This document shows positions 49,454 through 57,423 of a DNA stretch of 64,000 nt, piece by piece. The translations under genes and the position numbers were made by a program. Origin of the DNA: OFTM10 sp964344055 (GTDB lineage: Bacteria > Actinomycetota > Acidimicrobiia > Acidimicrobiales > Aldehydirespiratoraceae); the NCBI GenBank assembly GCA_964344055.1, contig CAYFLT010000006.1, positions 37,619 through 101,618 on the forward strand. The letters are read 5' to 3'. The notes beneath the pieces are model-generated. The model was given only the letters and a program-made list of their open reading frames with translations, ran no database searches and was not told the DNA's origin. The first letter of the stretch is position 1. Each line of letters begins with the position of its first letter.

Positions 49454-50422
49454 ATGTCCGACATCCAGGACGTCATCATCCTCGGCTCCGGCCCCGCCGG
49501 TCTGACCGCTGCCATCTACACCGCGCGGGCAAACCTCTCCCCCCTCGTACTGGAGGGTGAGCCGAGCTCGACGAGTGACCAGCCGGGTGGACAGCTGATG
49601 CTCACCACCGACGTCGAGAACTTCCCCGGCTTCCCGGAGGGGATCATGGGCCCAGAGCTGATGATGAACTTTCGAATGCAGGCCGAGCGCTTCGGTGCGG
49701 AGATCCAGACGGTGAAGGCCTCGAAGGTCGATCTCTCTTCGCGGCCCTACGGCGTGTGGGTCGGGGATCCCGACGCTCCCGAGCCCACCCACCGCACCCA
49801 CGCACTGATCATCTCCACCGGTGCGCAGTCGCTGATGCTCGACCTCCCACGCGAGACCGAGCTGATCGGCCACGGCCTCTCGACCTGTGCCACCTGCGAC
49901 GGTTTCTTCTTCCGCGACCACGAGATCGCCGTGGTCGGCGGTGGTGATTCCGCGCTCGAGGAGGCCCACTTCTTGTCGCGGTTCGCCAGCAAGGTCACGA
50001 TCATCCATCGCCGTGACGAGCTCCGTGCGTCGAAGATCATGCAGGACCGTGCGTTCAACAATCCGAAGATCGAGTTCCTCTGGGACAGCACGGTGGTCGA
50101 ATACCTCGGTGACGACTCGCTCGCCGGCATCAAGGTCAAGAACGTCAAGACCGACGAGATCTCCGAATTGCCGGTCACCGGACTGTTCATCGCCATCGGC
50201 CATCAACCGAACACCGACCTGTTCAAGGGTCAGCTCGCGATGAAGGACAACGGATATCTCATCACCGAGCCCGGGTCCACCCGCACCGACGTCGAGGGCG
50301 TCTTCGCGGGCGGCGACGTGCAGGACGACGTCTACCGCCAGGCCATCACCGCTGCCGGCTCGGGGTGTCAGGCCGCGCTCGATGCGGAGCGGTGGCTCGA
50401 GAGCCAGCACGACGGGGCCTGA
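49454..50422 (+). CDS. trxB: Thioredoxin reductase
   Basis: 322-residue FAD/NADPH enzyme that reduces thioredoxin. FAD motif VIILGSGPAGLTAAIYTARA at the N-terminus, redox pair in LSTCATCDGFFFRDHEIAVV (CATC), NADPH-binding motif VVGGGDSALEEAHFLSRFA, and VEGVFAGGDVQDDVYRQAIT near the C-terminus. All catalytic residues are present. It precedes trxA by 111 bp. The trxB-trxA pair next to the sigma factor and cwlM is conserved in Actinobacteria, and suggests a thiol-redox link to SigM-type stress control. Confidence 0.96.
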   Translation: MSDIQDVIILGSGPAGLTAAIYTARANLSPLVLEGEPSSTSDQPGGQLMLTTDVENFPGFPEGIMGPELMMNFRMQAERFGAEIQTVKASKVDLSSRPYGVWVGDPDAPEPTHRTHALIISTGAQSLMLDLPRETELIGHGLSTCATCDGFFFRDHEIAVVGGGDSALEEAHFLSRFASKVTIIHRRDELRASKIMQDRAFNNPKIEFLWDSTVVEYLGDDSLAGIKVKNVKTDEISELPVTGLFIAIGHQPNTDLFKGQLAMKDNGYLITEPGSTRTDVEGVFAGGDVQDDVYRQAITAAGSGCQAALDAERWLESQHDGA

Positions 50423-50455
50423 CGCTCGCTACAGTCGCAGTAGCTCTGGAATAGG

Positions 50456-50471
50456 CCCTCCACCGGGAGGG
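50456..50471 (+). terminator. Weak hairpin between trxB and trxA
   Basis: CCCTCC (50456-50461) pairs with GGAGGG (50466-50471) across a four-base loop, then TTGAACCCTT. There is no real T-tract, so it may be a weak terminator or an mRNA end-processing site rather than a strong one. Confidence 0.3.
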
Positions 50472-50533
50472 TTGAACCCTTCGATCACGGACCATCCTCC
50501 CCGGTCCGCATGCTCACCAGAAAGGCGCCACAC

Positions 50534-50860
50534 ATGGCCGGATCCATCACCACCCTGTCCGACACCACTTTCGACGAGGAGATCGGCAGCTCGAGCGCGC
50601 CCGTCCTGGTCGACTTCTGGGCGGAATGGTGTGGCCCGTGCAAGATGATTGCCCCGATCCTCGAAGAGATCGCGGGCGAGCAGGGCGACAATCTGAAGAT
50701 CGCCAAGCTCAACGTCGATGAGGCACCAGATGTCGCTCGTCGTTTCGAGGTGATGAGCATCCCCACCCTGATCCTCTTCAAGGACGGGGAGCCGGCCAAG
50801 CGGGTCATCGGCGCCAAGCCCAAGCAGGCCCTGCTCGACGACATCGCCGAGTTCATCTGA
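50534..50860 (+). CDS. trxA: Thioredoxin
   Basis: 108 residues, usual length. The active site is DFWAEWCGPCKMIAPILEEI (WCGPC), with the cis-proline in MSIPTLILFKDG and the buried aspartate before the site (PVLVDFWAEW). ATG 50534 is preferred to ATG 50510, because it gives the normal N-terminus MAGSITTLSDTTF. Reduced by the trxB product. It transfers electrons to ribonucleotide reductase and other thiol targets. Confidence 0.96.
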   Translation: MAGSITTLSDTTFDEEIGSSSAPVLVDFWAEWCGPCKMIAPILEEIAGEQGDNLKIAKLNVDEAPDVARRFEVMSIPTLILFKDGEPAKRVIGAKPKQALLDDIAEFI

Positions 50861-50933
50861 TCGTTCTGCTGCCCGTGTCGCCGCGCTGACGGCGCAGGCT
50901 TCGACGCGCCTCTTCGTCGCGACGAGCTACCGG

Positions 50934-50939
50934 TACGCT
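50934..50939 (+). promoter_or_regulatory. Probable leaderless promoter -10 of the cwlM-like gene
   Basis: TACGCT (TANNNT), seven bases before GTG 50947; no ribosome-binding site. Confidence 0.4.
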
Positions 50940-50946
50940 CTGGCCG

Positions 50947-51927
50947 GTGACGACCCCTGGGCTACCCATTCGACTCGGTGATGGCGGTACCGCGGTACGC
51001 GATCTGCACCGGCGACTGGTAGCCGCGGGGTACGGCCCGTTCGGCGACTCCGAGGTGTTCGACGCCGACACCGAAGCCGCGCTCAAGAGCTTCCAGGCAT
51101 CCCGCCGTCTCGTGGAGGACGGCGTGTGTGCTCGCCAGACCTGGTCGGCGCTCGTGGAGGCCGATCATCGACTCGGCGACCGGATGCTGTACCTGCGCTC
51201 ACCGATGACACGGGGCGACGACGTCACCGATCTCCAGCAGCGGTTGGGCAGCCTCGGCTTCGACGCCGGCTATGTCGACGGGATCTTCGGGCCCGATACC
51301 GAGAAGGCGGTACGCGAGTTCCAGCGGAACCAGGCGGTGACGGCCGATGGTGTGGTGGGACCCGACACCGTCCAGGCACTGGGCCGTCTCGCCGGGCGTC
51401 GATCCGGGGAGAAGACCGTGGCCGAGGTCCGGGAGTCCGACAAACTGCGCCATCTCGGCACGGGCGTCGAGGGCAGGCGACTCATCCTCGGAGAGGCCGG
51501 GGGGCTTCCTGCGGTGGTCGACACCATCGCCCGACGGCTTCGCCTCGACGGCGCGGAGGTGCTCACCCTTCATCACCCCGATCTGTCGGCCCAGGCCCGG
51601 GCGGCCAATGGCTGGGATGGCGAGGCCTATCTGGGGATCACGCTGGCCACCGAGGAACTCGGTGTTGCCTATTTTGCAACTGAAGGTTTCATCTCGGCCG
51701 GCGGCCAGGGCCTCGCCCACCGCTGTCAGGATGCCTTGGCGGCGGTTCTCGGGGCCCCGACGCCGATGGTGGGAATGCGGCTCCCGATCCTGCGCGAAAC
51801 GCGTATGCCGGCGGTGTGGTGCCGGCTCGGTCCGCCGGCCGACGTGGTCGAGCGGGCAGGCGCCGTCTCGAACGCGCTGAGTGAGGCGATCACGGCCTGG
51901 TGCGGACGTCCACTCGACGACGACTGA
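50947..51927 (+). CDS. cwlM: CwlM-like protein: two PG-binding domains plus degenerate amidase domain
   Basis: 326 residues. Two peptidoglycan-binding repeats (LPIRLGDGGTAVRDLHRRLV and DDVTDLQQRLGSLGFDAGYV, each ending ...VDGIFGPDTEKAVREFQ-like) are followed by an amidase_3-like region. In active enzymes the latter starts IxIDPGHGG; here it reads LILGEAGG, and the other zinc histidine and glutamate are also not visible. ILRETRMPAVWCRLG matches the LRLTRMPTV part of mycobacterial CwlM, a regulator of MurA. Same gene position (after trxA, before parB). A non-enzymatic regulator of wall synthesis is likely. Start GTG 50947 is probably leaderless. Confidence 0.82.
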   Translation: MTTPGLPIRLGDGGTAVRDLHRRLVAAGYGPFGDSEVFDADTEAALKSFQASRRLVEDGVCARQTWSALVEADHRLGDRMLYLRSPMTRGDDVTDLQQRLGSLGFDAGYVDGIFGPDTEKAVREFQRNQAVTADGVVGPDTVQALGRLAGRRSGEKTVAEVRESDKLRHLGTGVEGRRLILGEAGGLPAVVDTIARRLRLDGAEVLTLHHPDLSAQARAANGWDGEAYLGITLATEELGVAYFATEGFISAGGQGLAHRCQDALAAVLGAPTPMVGMRLPILRETRMPAVWCRLGPPADVVERAGAVSNALSEAITAWCGRPLDDD

Positions 51928-51936
51928 GCCTCGCGC

Positions 51937-51991
51937 TTGTCCACAACCGTTCGAGATCCTCGTCCACAGCACTATCCACAGGGGTGGACAA
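51937..51991. promoter_or_regulatory. Cluster of four DnaA-box-like 9-mers between cwlM and parB
   Basis: TTGTCCACA (51937-51945), TCGTCCACA (51960-51968), CTATCCACA (51972-51980) and, inverted, GGTGGACAA (51983-51991). The first is the actinobacterial consensus and the others differ by one or two bases. Spacings are about 12-23 bp. No gene is in 51928-52086. Confidence 0.55.
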
Positions 51992-52010
51992 CTGGTTGAT
52001 GTTGACCTCG

Positions 52011-52029
52011 CCTCACCTTCACGGTGAGG
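52011..52029. terminator. Hairpin between convergent cwlM and parB genes
   Basis: CCTCACC-TTCAC-GGTGAGG forms a perfect seven-pair stem midway between the convergent stops. There is no T-tract, so terminator function for either strand is only plausible. Confidence 0.4.
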
Positions 52030-52086
52030 GTTCTCGCAAGTGTCGGAGCGAACCGTCCAGGCGAGTAGTGAACGACGTTCAGTTTG

Positions 52087-52965
52087 CTAGACCACGGTCC
52101 CCGGAGGGGTGATGATTCGATAGATCCGCTCGAGATCGTCGAGGTCCGCGAACTCCACCACGAGCTTGCCCGGACCCTTGCCGAGTTGGACTTTGACCCG
52201 TGTTTCCAGGCGAGCAGCCAGGAGTTCCTCCAGTTCCAGGACTCCGGGTTCCGGTACCGGAGGTGGGCTTGGAGTCGGCTCGGGGGCCGGGTCCATCTCC
52301 TCTCCCCCATCCTCGTCCCGGAGCAGGTCCTCGACCTGACGAACTGTCAGGCGCTCCTCGACTATCTGGCGGGCGAGGGCTTCCTGGCTGGCGCGATCAG
52401 GTGTGGACAACAGGGCCCTCGCGTGGCCCGCGGACAGCTGCCCTTCCACAACCAGACGCTGCACGGTGGGGGGAAGCTGCAACAGGCGGATGGTGTTCGC
52501 CACCGCGGAGCGTGAGCGTCCGACCCTCGTAGCCACCTCGTCCTGGGTGAGCTCGAAGTCCTCGATCAGCTGCTGATATGCCGCCCCCTCCTCGAGTGCA
52601 TTGAGGTCCTGGCGGTGGAGGTTCTCCACCACCGCTGTTTCGAGGCTGCTGAGATCATCGGAGGTGCGAACCAATGCAGGGATCGACGGAAGCCCTGCCC
52701 GCTTGGCCGCTCGCCAGCGCCGCTCCCCCGCGATGAGCTCATAGCCGTCGTCGACCGCCCGGACCACGATGGGCTGGATGACCCCCACCTCTGAAACGGA
52801 CGCAGCCAGAGAGTTGAGCGTCTCTTCGTCGAAGTGGGCTCTCGGTTGATACGGGTTGGGGCTGACCGAGTTGACGTCGATCTCGCGATAGGTCGCCCCG
52901 TCGGTTTCGATATCTGCGGGGATCAGCGAGCTGAGCCCCTTCCCAAGTCCGCTACGCCTCGACAC
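52087..52965 (-). CDS. parB: Chromosome-partitioning protein ParB
   Basis: 292-residue CTPase-clamp that loads at parS. N-terminal GLGKGLSSLIP, ParB/Srx domain with PNPYQPRAHFDEETLNSLAA and GYELIAGERRWRAAKRAGL (CTP-binding), then the helix-turn-helix ELTQDEVATRVGRSRSAVAN. A proline-rich linker (PAPEPTPSPPPVPEPGV) joins the C-terminal dimer domain (ETRVKVQLGKGPGKLVVEFA). GTG 52965 overlaps parA by 14 bases. The parS site is 0.9 kb away, before parA. Confidence 0.96.
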   Translation of the reverse strand: MSRRSGLGKGLSSLIPADIETDGATYREIDVNSVSPNPYQPRAHFDEETLNSLAASVSEVGVIQPIVVRAVDDGYELIAGERRWRAAKRAGLPSIPALVRTSDDLSSLETAVVENLHRQDLNALEEGAAYQQLIEDFELTQDEVATRVGRSRSAVANTIRLLQLPPTVQRLVVEGQLSAGHARALLSTPDRASQEALARQIVEERLTVRQVEDLLRDEDGGEEMDPAPEPTPSPPPVPEPGVLELEELLAARLETRVKVQLGKGPGKLVVEFADLDDLERIYRIITPPGTVV

Positions 52966-53770
52966 CGAGAATCTCCTTTGCCAGCTCGCGATAGGCGACT
53001 GCACCGCGCGAGACCGGGTCGAACACCGTGATCGGCTGACCGAAGCTCGGTGCCTCGCTCAATCGCACCGTGCGAGGAATGACCTGTCGGCAGACCTTGT
53101 CGCCGAAGTGCTCCCGAACCTCGTCGGCCACCTGGCCCGAGAGCTTGGTGCGCGCATCGAACATCACCAGAACGATGGTGCTCAGCTGCAGGGCCGGATT
53201 CAGGTTGCGGGTCACGAGGTCGACGTTGCGAATCAGCTGTCCCAGCCCCTCCAGGGCGTAGTACTCGGTCTGGATCGGGACCAGCACCTCGTTTGCCGCC
53301 GTGAGGCCGTTGATGGTCAGCAATCCGAGCGAAGGGGGGCAGTCGATCAGGATGATGTCGTAGTCATCGCTGACCGTTTCAATGGCCTCCTTGAGCTTGC
53401 GTTCCCGACTGAAGGCCGGCACGAGCTCGATCTCCGCTCCGGCGAGATCCAAGCTGGCCGGTGCCACAAAGAGATTCTTCACCGCCACGGGCTCGATCAC
53501 GTCCTCGAGGGGCACGCCCTGTAGGAGGACGTCGTACAGGGAGTGATCGAGCTGGCGAGGATTGAGGCCAAGGCCGGTACTAGCGTTGGCCTGGGGGTCG
53601 AGGTCGACGATCAACACCCGATTTCCCAGTTCCGCAAAGCAGGCACCGAGATTGACGGTTGTCGTCGTCTTCCCGACGCCGCCCTTTTGATTGGCCACGG
53701 CAAAGATGCGGGGCCTGGATGCGCGGTCGGCATCCGACTCAGGCTGTGCCACGAGGCAAGCTCCCTTCAT
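52952..53770 (-). CDS. parA: Chromosome-partitioning ATPase ParA (Soj)
   Basis: 272 residues. The deviant Walker A RIFAVANQKGGVGKTTTTVN, switch region LIVDLDPQANASTGLG, and IILIDCPPSLGLLTINGLTA place it with chromosomal ParA. C-terminal VIPRTVRLSEAPSFGQPITV is typical. Either ATG 53770 or the GTG at 53752, which has AAGGGAG eight bases before it, may be used; the latter gives MAQPESDADR. Operon with parB; parS is 56 bp upstream. Confidence 0.96.
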   Translation of the reverse strand: MKGACLVAQPESDADRASRPRIFAVANQKGGVGKTTTTVNLGACFAELGNRVLIVDLDPQANASTGLGLNPRQLDHSLYDVLLQGVPLEDVIEPVAVKNLFVAPASLDLAGAEIELVPAFSRERKLKEAIETVSDDYDIILIDCPPSLGLLTINGLTAANEVLVPIQTEYYALEGLGQLIRNVDLVTRNLNPALQLSTIVLVMFDARTKLSGQVADEVREHFGDKVCRQVIPRTVRLSEAPSFGQPITVFDPVSRGAVAYRELAKEILGVEA

Positions 53771-53825
53771 CGAGCCTGCCCATCCTTCCCGAGGCGCTGG
53801 TACGGGTCAAGCACCCTCAGGCGCG

Positions 53826-53841
53826 TGTTTCACGTGAAACA
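53826..53841. promoter_or_regulatory. parS: parS centromere site (perfect)
   Basis: TGTTTCACGTGAAACA, the universal 16-bp parS, in the gap between parA and rsmG (53771-53876). ParB nucleates here and spreads. No second exact copy is seen in the window. Confidence 0.97.
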
Positions 53842-53876
53842 GACGGCGTTGCCGAACCCCACCGAAGACGCCGACG

Positions 53877-54521
53877 CTACAGCAGCGGCTTCCGCCTACG
53901 TACACGTGGCCGGCGGGGGAGCCGCGCGTCGACGGCGCCTCGTCGGCGCAGGGCCACGAACAGCCCGCTCTCCGTGTCGAACACACCCTCGAGTCGAGCA
54001 CCAACCACACCCAACGCCACGCCCTGCCACCATTTCACGCCCTCGGCATCGGCGCTACACACCACAATTCCGTCCTCGCGAACGAGCGGCACGACGAGCT
54101 CGGCGGTGTCCGACGGCGCGGCCAGCAGCCGCGAAACCCCGAGATCATGCTGCTCCCGCCAGGTCGGATCATGGCCGATGTCCTCGGCGCGCCCATGATG
54201 GACCGTCACCCGATCTGCGACACCAGCCGCACGGGCAGCACGGCGTGCGAAATCGCACCGCCGTTCGTTCCCATCCACCAGGCGCCACTCCGTCGCCGGC
54301 AGCTGCAGCGCGAGCAGCACACCCGGAATCCCGGCGCCGGAGCCCACGTCGACCCCCACACCGCCGACCTCGCCCGCACTACAGCCCAAAACGGCACACA
54401 CGGCCGACACGTAGCCGGCCGTGTGTGCAACAAGATCCTCCACCGAGGCGCTCCCTAGCGCCCCTGCGGCTCGGGCGGGCTCCCACGCCTGCTCGAGCCG
54501 TTCAATCCATGGATCAGTCAT
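53877..54521 (-). CDS. rsmG: 16S rRNA (guanine-527-N7) methyltransferase
   Basis: 214 residues. The SAM site is VGVDVGSGAGIPGVLLALQL, followed by WRLVDGNERRCDFARRAARA and SRLLAAPSDTAEL. RsmG methylates G527 near the decoding site. ATG 54521 overlaps the jag stop by eight bases. The C-terminus ends in a basic tail (RLPRRPRVRRRKPLL), longer than in many relatives. The gene stands in its normal place between jag and parA. Confidence 0.92.
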   Translation of the reverse strand: MTDPWIERLEQAWEPARAAGALGSASVEDLVAHTAGYVSAVCAVLGCSAGEVGGVGVDVGSGAGIPGVLLALQLPATEWRLVDGNERRCDFARRAARAAGVADRVTVHHGRAEDIGHDPTWREQHDLGVSRLLAAPSDTAELVVPLVREDGIVVCSADAEGVKWWQGVALGVVGARLEGVFDTESGLFVALRRRGAVDARLPRRPRVRRRKPLL

Positions 54522-55554
54522 CCACGGCCGGGACAATCACCACCCGCCGGTTCGGATCCTCGCCCTCAGAGACGGTGTCGACGCCATCCTCGTCGCCGAT
54601 CGTGTCGTGCACGACCTTACGGTCCGCGCCGCCCATCGGTTCGAGGGCTCGGGCCACACCCGATTCGCGGACGGCAGCCGCCTGGGTACGGCAGAAATCG
54701 GCCAGCGCTGCGGCCCGGCGAGCCCGGATCCCGCCCACATCGACCCGTACTCGACCGTCACGAGAGCTGCCGGCCTGGCGCTGCAACACGGTGCGGACCA
54801 GCTCGTCGATCGCCATCGCGGTGTTCCCCCGCCGGCCGATCATGCGGCCGAGGTCCTCGCCCTCCACCGTCACACGGATCTCGTCGTCTGCCACGTCCTC
54901 ACGGACGAACGTCACCGAGGCGCCGAACCGCTCTGCAAGTCCTGCCACGAACTCCTGGGCGATGTCGGCCTGCTCCGGCAACGGCATCGTCGCTTCGTTC
55001 TCGCTCACCGTGCTCTCCTTCTCCTTGCGGCCGTTTGCCGCTCGTTGACTGGTGTCCCGACCGTCCGCCGGCCGGCTCTCGTTCTTCTGACGGCCGCCCT
55101 GGCCCTTCTGCGAGCGGCCGCCACCCTGCTTCTGAGATTCCTGCTTCTGGGCGTCCTGCTTCTGCTGACCCTGCTTCTGAGATTCCTGCTTCTGGGCGTC
55201 CTGCTTCTGCTGACCCTGCTTCTGAGATTCCTGCTTCTGCTTGGACTGGCCCTTCCCGCCACGCGACTGGCCCCCTCGTGACTGGCCGCTTCTCGACTGG
55301 CCGCCGCGTGCGGAGTCGCCACCGCGGCCCTTGCCACCTCGCCCCCGACGACGCCGGCGGTCGTCCTTCGCCCGGGGGGTCGTCGGGCGGACTCGAGCTC
55401 GCACCCGAGCCTCTTCCTTGACGCGACCGAACATGCCCAGCCGGGCTTCGGCGACGACTTCGAACTCGGCATCGTCCTCGTGGACGCCGAGGCGATCCAG
55501 CGCCAGATCCTTTGCCTCATCAACCGATTTGGCCGTTGTCTCGACCCATTCCAT
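54514..55554 (-). CDS. jag: Jag/KhpB RNA-binding protein with expanded repeat linker
   Basis: 346 residues. Jag-N domain: MEWVETTAKSVDEAKDLALD. Then comes a long low-complexity linker, first Arg/Gly/Ser-rich (SARGGQSRSGQSRGGQSRGG), then a Gln/Lys-rich tandem repeat of 15 residues (SQKQGQQKQDAQKQE, DNA 55125-55245). The KH domain (GEDLGRMIGRRGNTAMAIDE) and R3H domain (RKVVHDTIGDEDGV area, with RAVAL-type ALEPMGGADRK) follow. KhpB binds RNA and controls cell elongation. ATG 55554 is chosen; upstream frame is not typical. The gene is about 50 bp downstream of yidC, in the conserved yidC-jag-rsmG-parA order. Confidence 0.92.
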   Translation of the reverse strand: MEWVETTAKSVDEAKDLALDRLGVHEDDAEFEVVAEARLGMFGRVKEEARVRARVRPTTPRAKDDRRRRRGRGGKGRGGDSARGGQSRSGQSRGGQSRGGKGQSKQKQESQKQGQQKQDAQKQESQKQGQQKQDAQKQESQKQGGGRSQKGQGGRQKNESRPADGRDTSQRAANGRKEKESTVSENEATMPLPEQADIAQEFVAGLAERFGASVTFVREDVADDEIRVTVEGEDLGRMIGRRGNTAMAIDELVRTVLQRQAGSSRDGRVRVDVGGIRARRAAALADFCRTQAAAVRESGVARALEPMGGADRKVVHDTIGDEDGVDTVSEGEDPNRRVVIVPAVDD

Positions 55555-55602
55555 CTGCGGTGACTCCTGTCGTCCTGTGAAGGCGCCCGGCACGAAGCCG
55601 GC

Positions 55603-56715
55603 TCAGCGCTTCCGCTTCTTGTGTTGGGCGCTGCCCTTTTCAGTGGTGCGGCCACCAGTGCCACGGTGGTGACGGCTCGGCGCCTTGCCGGTACGACCCG
55701 CACCAGAGCCTTTCGCACCCTTCGATCCCGCACCCTTCTTGGTGTTCTTGGCCTTGTTCTGCGCGTCGGCACGCTTCGGCGTGGGCTCGCCCTTCTTCGG
55801 CGTGGTCCGGCCCCCGCCCTTTCCGGGCTTGTCGTCGGACACGGACTGCTCACGAGAGCGCCGAGCTTGGGCCCCCAGGCTGTCTTCACCCTTGTACAGC
55901 GAGTGGGTGATATAGGCCTGTTGGCCTATGCGGCAGACATTGCTGATCACGAAGTAGACCACGAGCGCGGCCGGCATCGTGAAGCTGAAGACCGGAAGCA
56001 TCCACGGCAGGATCTTCATGATCATCTCCTGCTGAGGATTGCTCTGGGCACCGGTGTTGCGCCCACGGATCTGGCGCTGCTGATAGAGGCTGGTCAGCAG
56101 CACGACGCCGATCATCACCAGGTAGGGGAGTGCATCGACGATGTTGTCGCCGAGGACACTCTGCGCCGATCGGGACATGTCGATGCCCCAGGACACCATC
56201 TCGGTGGGCCGCTCGTCGAAGGGCAGCCCCGCACCGGTCAGATCGGCGTACATGTCGCTGTCCACCGGCAGGTTGGTCGGGTCGAACGGACGTTCGGTCG
56301 ACGTGATCGTCGACACGTCGTTCGCCACGCCCGTGCCGATCCGGCCCGAGCTCCAGCCCAGCTGGTTGCCCACGTCGGTGGCACGGCGGGTGACACCCTG
56401 CACCACCCGGAACAGCACCAGGAACACGGGGAGCTGCACCAACAGGGGAAGGCAGCCGCCCAGGGGATTGATGCCGTTCTCCTGGTAGAACGCCATCAGC
56501 TCTTCGTTCATCTTCTGGCGATCGTCGCGGTGCTTGTTCTGGATCGCCTTCAGTTCCGGCTGCAGGCGCTGCATCTGCAGCATGGATCGGGTGCTCTTCA
56601 GGGTCAGCGGCGTGACCAGCACCATCACGGTGAGCGTGAGTCCCATGACCGCGAATCCGTAGGACGGAATCAGCGAATAGAACCACGCCAGGATCGACGC
56701 GATCAGGTCGAACAT
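55603..56715 (-). CDS. yidC: Membrane protein insertase YidC
   Basis: 370 residues. Helices: MFDLIASILAWFYSLIPSYG, GLTLTVMVLVTPLTLKSTRS, then the cytoplasmic hairpin MQRLQPELKAIQNKHRDDRQ, INPLGGCLPLLVQLPVFLVL, and LPWMLPVFSFTMPAALVVYF. The C-terminal tail (KPGKGGGRTTPKKGEPTPKR onward) is lysine-rich and would bind the ribosome. An extra periplasmic stretch of about 60 residues (RRATDVGNQLGWSSGRIGTG onward) is larger than usual. It overlaps yidD by 13 bases. YidC inserts membrane proteins alone or with SecYEG. Confidence 0.95.
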   Translation of the reverse strand: MFDLIASILAWFYSLIPSYGFAVMGLTLTVMVLVTPLTLKSTRSMLQMQRLQPELKAIQNKHRDDRQKMNEELMAFYQENGINPLGGCLPLLVQLPVFLVLFRVVQGVTRRATDVGNQLGWSSGRIGTGVANDVSTITSTERPFDPTNLPVDSDMYADLTGAGLPFDERPTEMVSWGIDMSRSAQSVLGDNIVDALPYLVMIGVVLLTSLYQQRQIRGRNTGAQSNPQQEMIMKILPWMLPVFSFTMPAALVVYFVISNVCRIGQQAYITHSLYKGEDSLGAQARRSREQSVSDDKPGKGGGRTTPKKGEPTPKRADAQNKAKNTKKGAGSKGAKGSGAGRTGKAPSRHHRGTGGRTTEKGSAQHKKRKR

Positions 56716-56945
56716 GTTTGCTCCCTAGGGGCAGGTACCGGGTCGTACCCGTGGGTGCCCCACGGATGACAGCGGCAAAGACGTTTCGTTGTGTACCAGC
56801 CACCCCGCAGCGCGCCGTGGTCCTCGAGGGCCTCCAGGGCGTACGTCGAGCAGCTGGGAACGTGCCGACACGGCGACGGGCGATTGGCGGCGGCGCGCTG
56901 ATACCCCTTCACCAGGCGGGTGAGCAGGCGCGCGCCCGGGCTCAT
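56703..56945 (-). CDS. yidD: Membrane protein insertion efficiency factor YidD
   Basis: 80 residues. It shows the three-cysteine signature CRHVPSCSTYALEALEDHGA and then KRLCRCHPWGTHGYDPVP, which defines YidD. The N-terminus SPGARLLTRLVKGYQRA is amphipathic. YidD assists YidC insertion. The ATG overlaps the rnpA stop (ATGA, 56942-56945), and the end overlaps yidC. Usual place between rnpA and yidC. Confidence 0.95.
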   Translation of the reverse strand: MSPGARLLTRLVKGYQRAAANRPSPCRHVPSCSTYALEALEDHGALRGGWYTTKRLCRCHPWGTHGYDPVPAPREQTCST

Positions 56946-57292
56946 CGGCTGCCCTCTGTCGGAAGGGTCGGTGCGAGGAGGAGCTCGGTCATGGTGGCGC
57001 GGAGTCGGTCGTGGCTCCAGTGGTCGATCGGGGCGGTGATTCTCACGAGATACTCGCCGCTGGGAATCCTCGAGGACCCCGACTGGTCGATTTCGTGCAG
57101 AATCGCCCGGATTCGGCGCTTCACCCGGTTGCGGGCCACCGCATTTCCCACGCTGCGTGGGATCGCAAACGCGATGTGTGGTTCCCCCTCCGGAGTGCGC
57201 CGGACCACCAGACGCACCGGCCCTCGACCCGTTCGGGTTCCCTCGGCATGGAGCCGCTGGAACGCCCGCCGGCCCGAGAGCCGGGCAATCAC
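56942..57292 (-). CDS. rnpA: Ribonuclease P protein component
   Basis: 116-residue basic protein that binds RNase P RNA to mature tRNA 5' ends. The RNR signature is GNAVARNRVKRRIRAIL, with VRLVVRRTPEGEPHIAFAIP before it. GTG 57292 overlaps the rpmH stop as GTGA, giving the start MIARLSGRRAFQRLHAEG. Longer frames upstream would run through rpmH and are rejected. Confidence 0.93.
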   Translation of the reverse strand: MIARLSGRRAFQRLHAEGTRTGRGPVRLVVRRTPEGEPHIAFAIPRSVGNAVARNRVKRRIRAILHEIDQSGSSRIPSGEYLVRITAPIDHWSHDRLRATMTELLLAPTLPTEGSR

Positions 57293-57423
57293 GCCGACAG
57301 GCGGGCGCGGCCCTTTTGGCGGCGGGACCGGAGCACGGCACGGCCGCCACGAGTGCTCATGCGGGAACGGAAACCGTGTTTCTTGGCACGCTTGCGAACA
57401 TTGGGCTGGTAAGGGCGCTTCAT
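57289..57423 (-). CDS. rpmH: 50S ribosomal protein bL34
   Basis: 44 residues, the usual size: MKRPYQPNVRKRAKKHGFRS then MSTRGGRAVLRSRRQKGRAR. ATG 57423 has TTGGAGG five bases upstream. First gene of the rpmH-rnpA-yidD-yidC-jag-rsmG operon, divergent from dnaA. Confidence 0.97.
   Translation of the reverse strand: MKRPYQPNVRKRAKKHGFRSRMSTRGGRAVLRSRRQKGRARLSA

Noticed and set aside
55125..55245. 45-bp repeats that might be a CRISPR array
   Set aside because: They lie in the jag reading frame and are directly contiguous, with no spacers.
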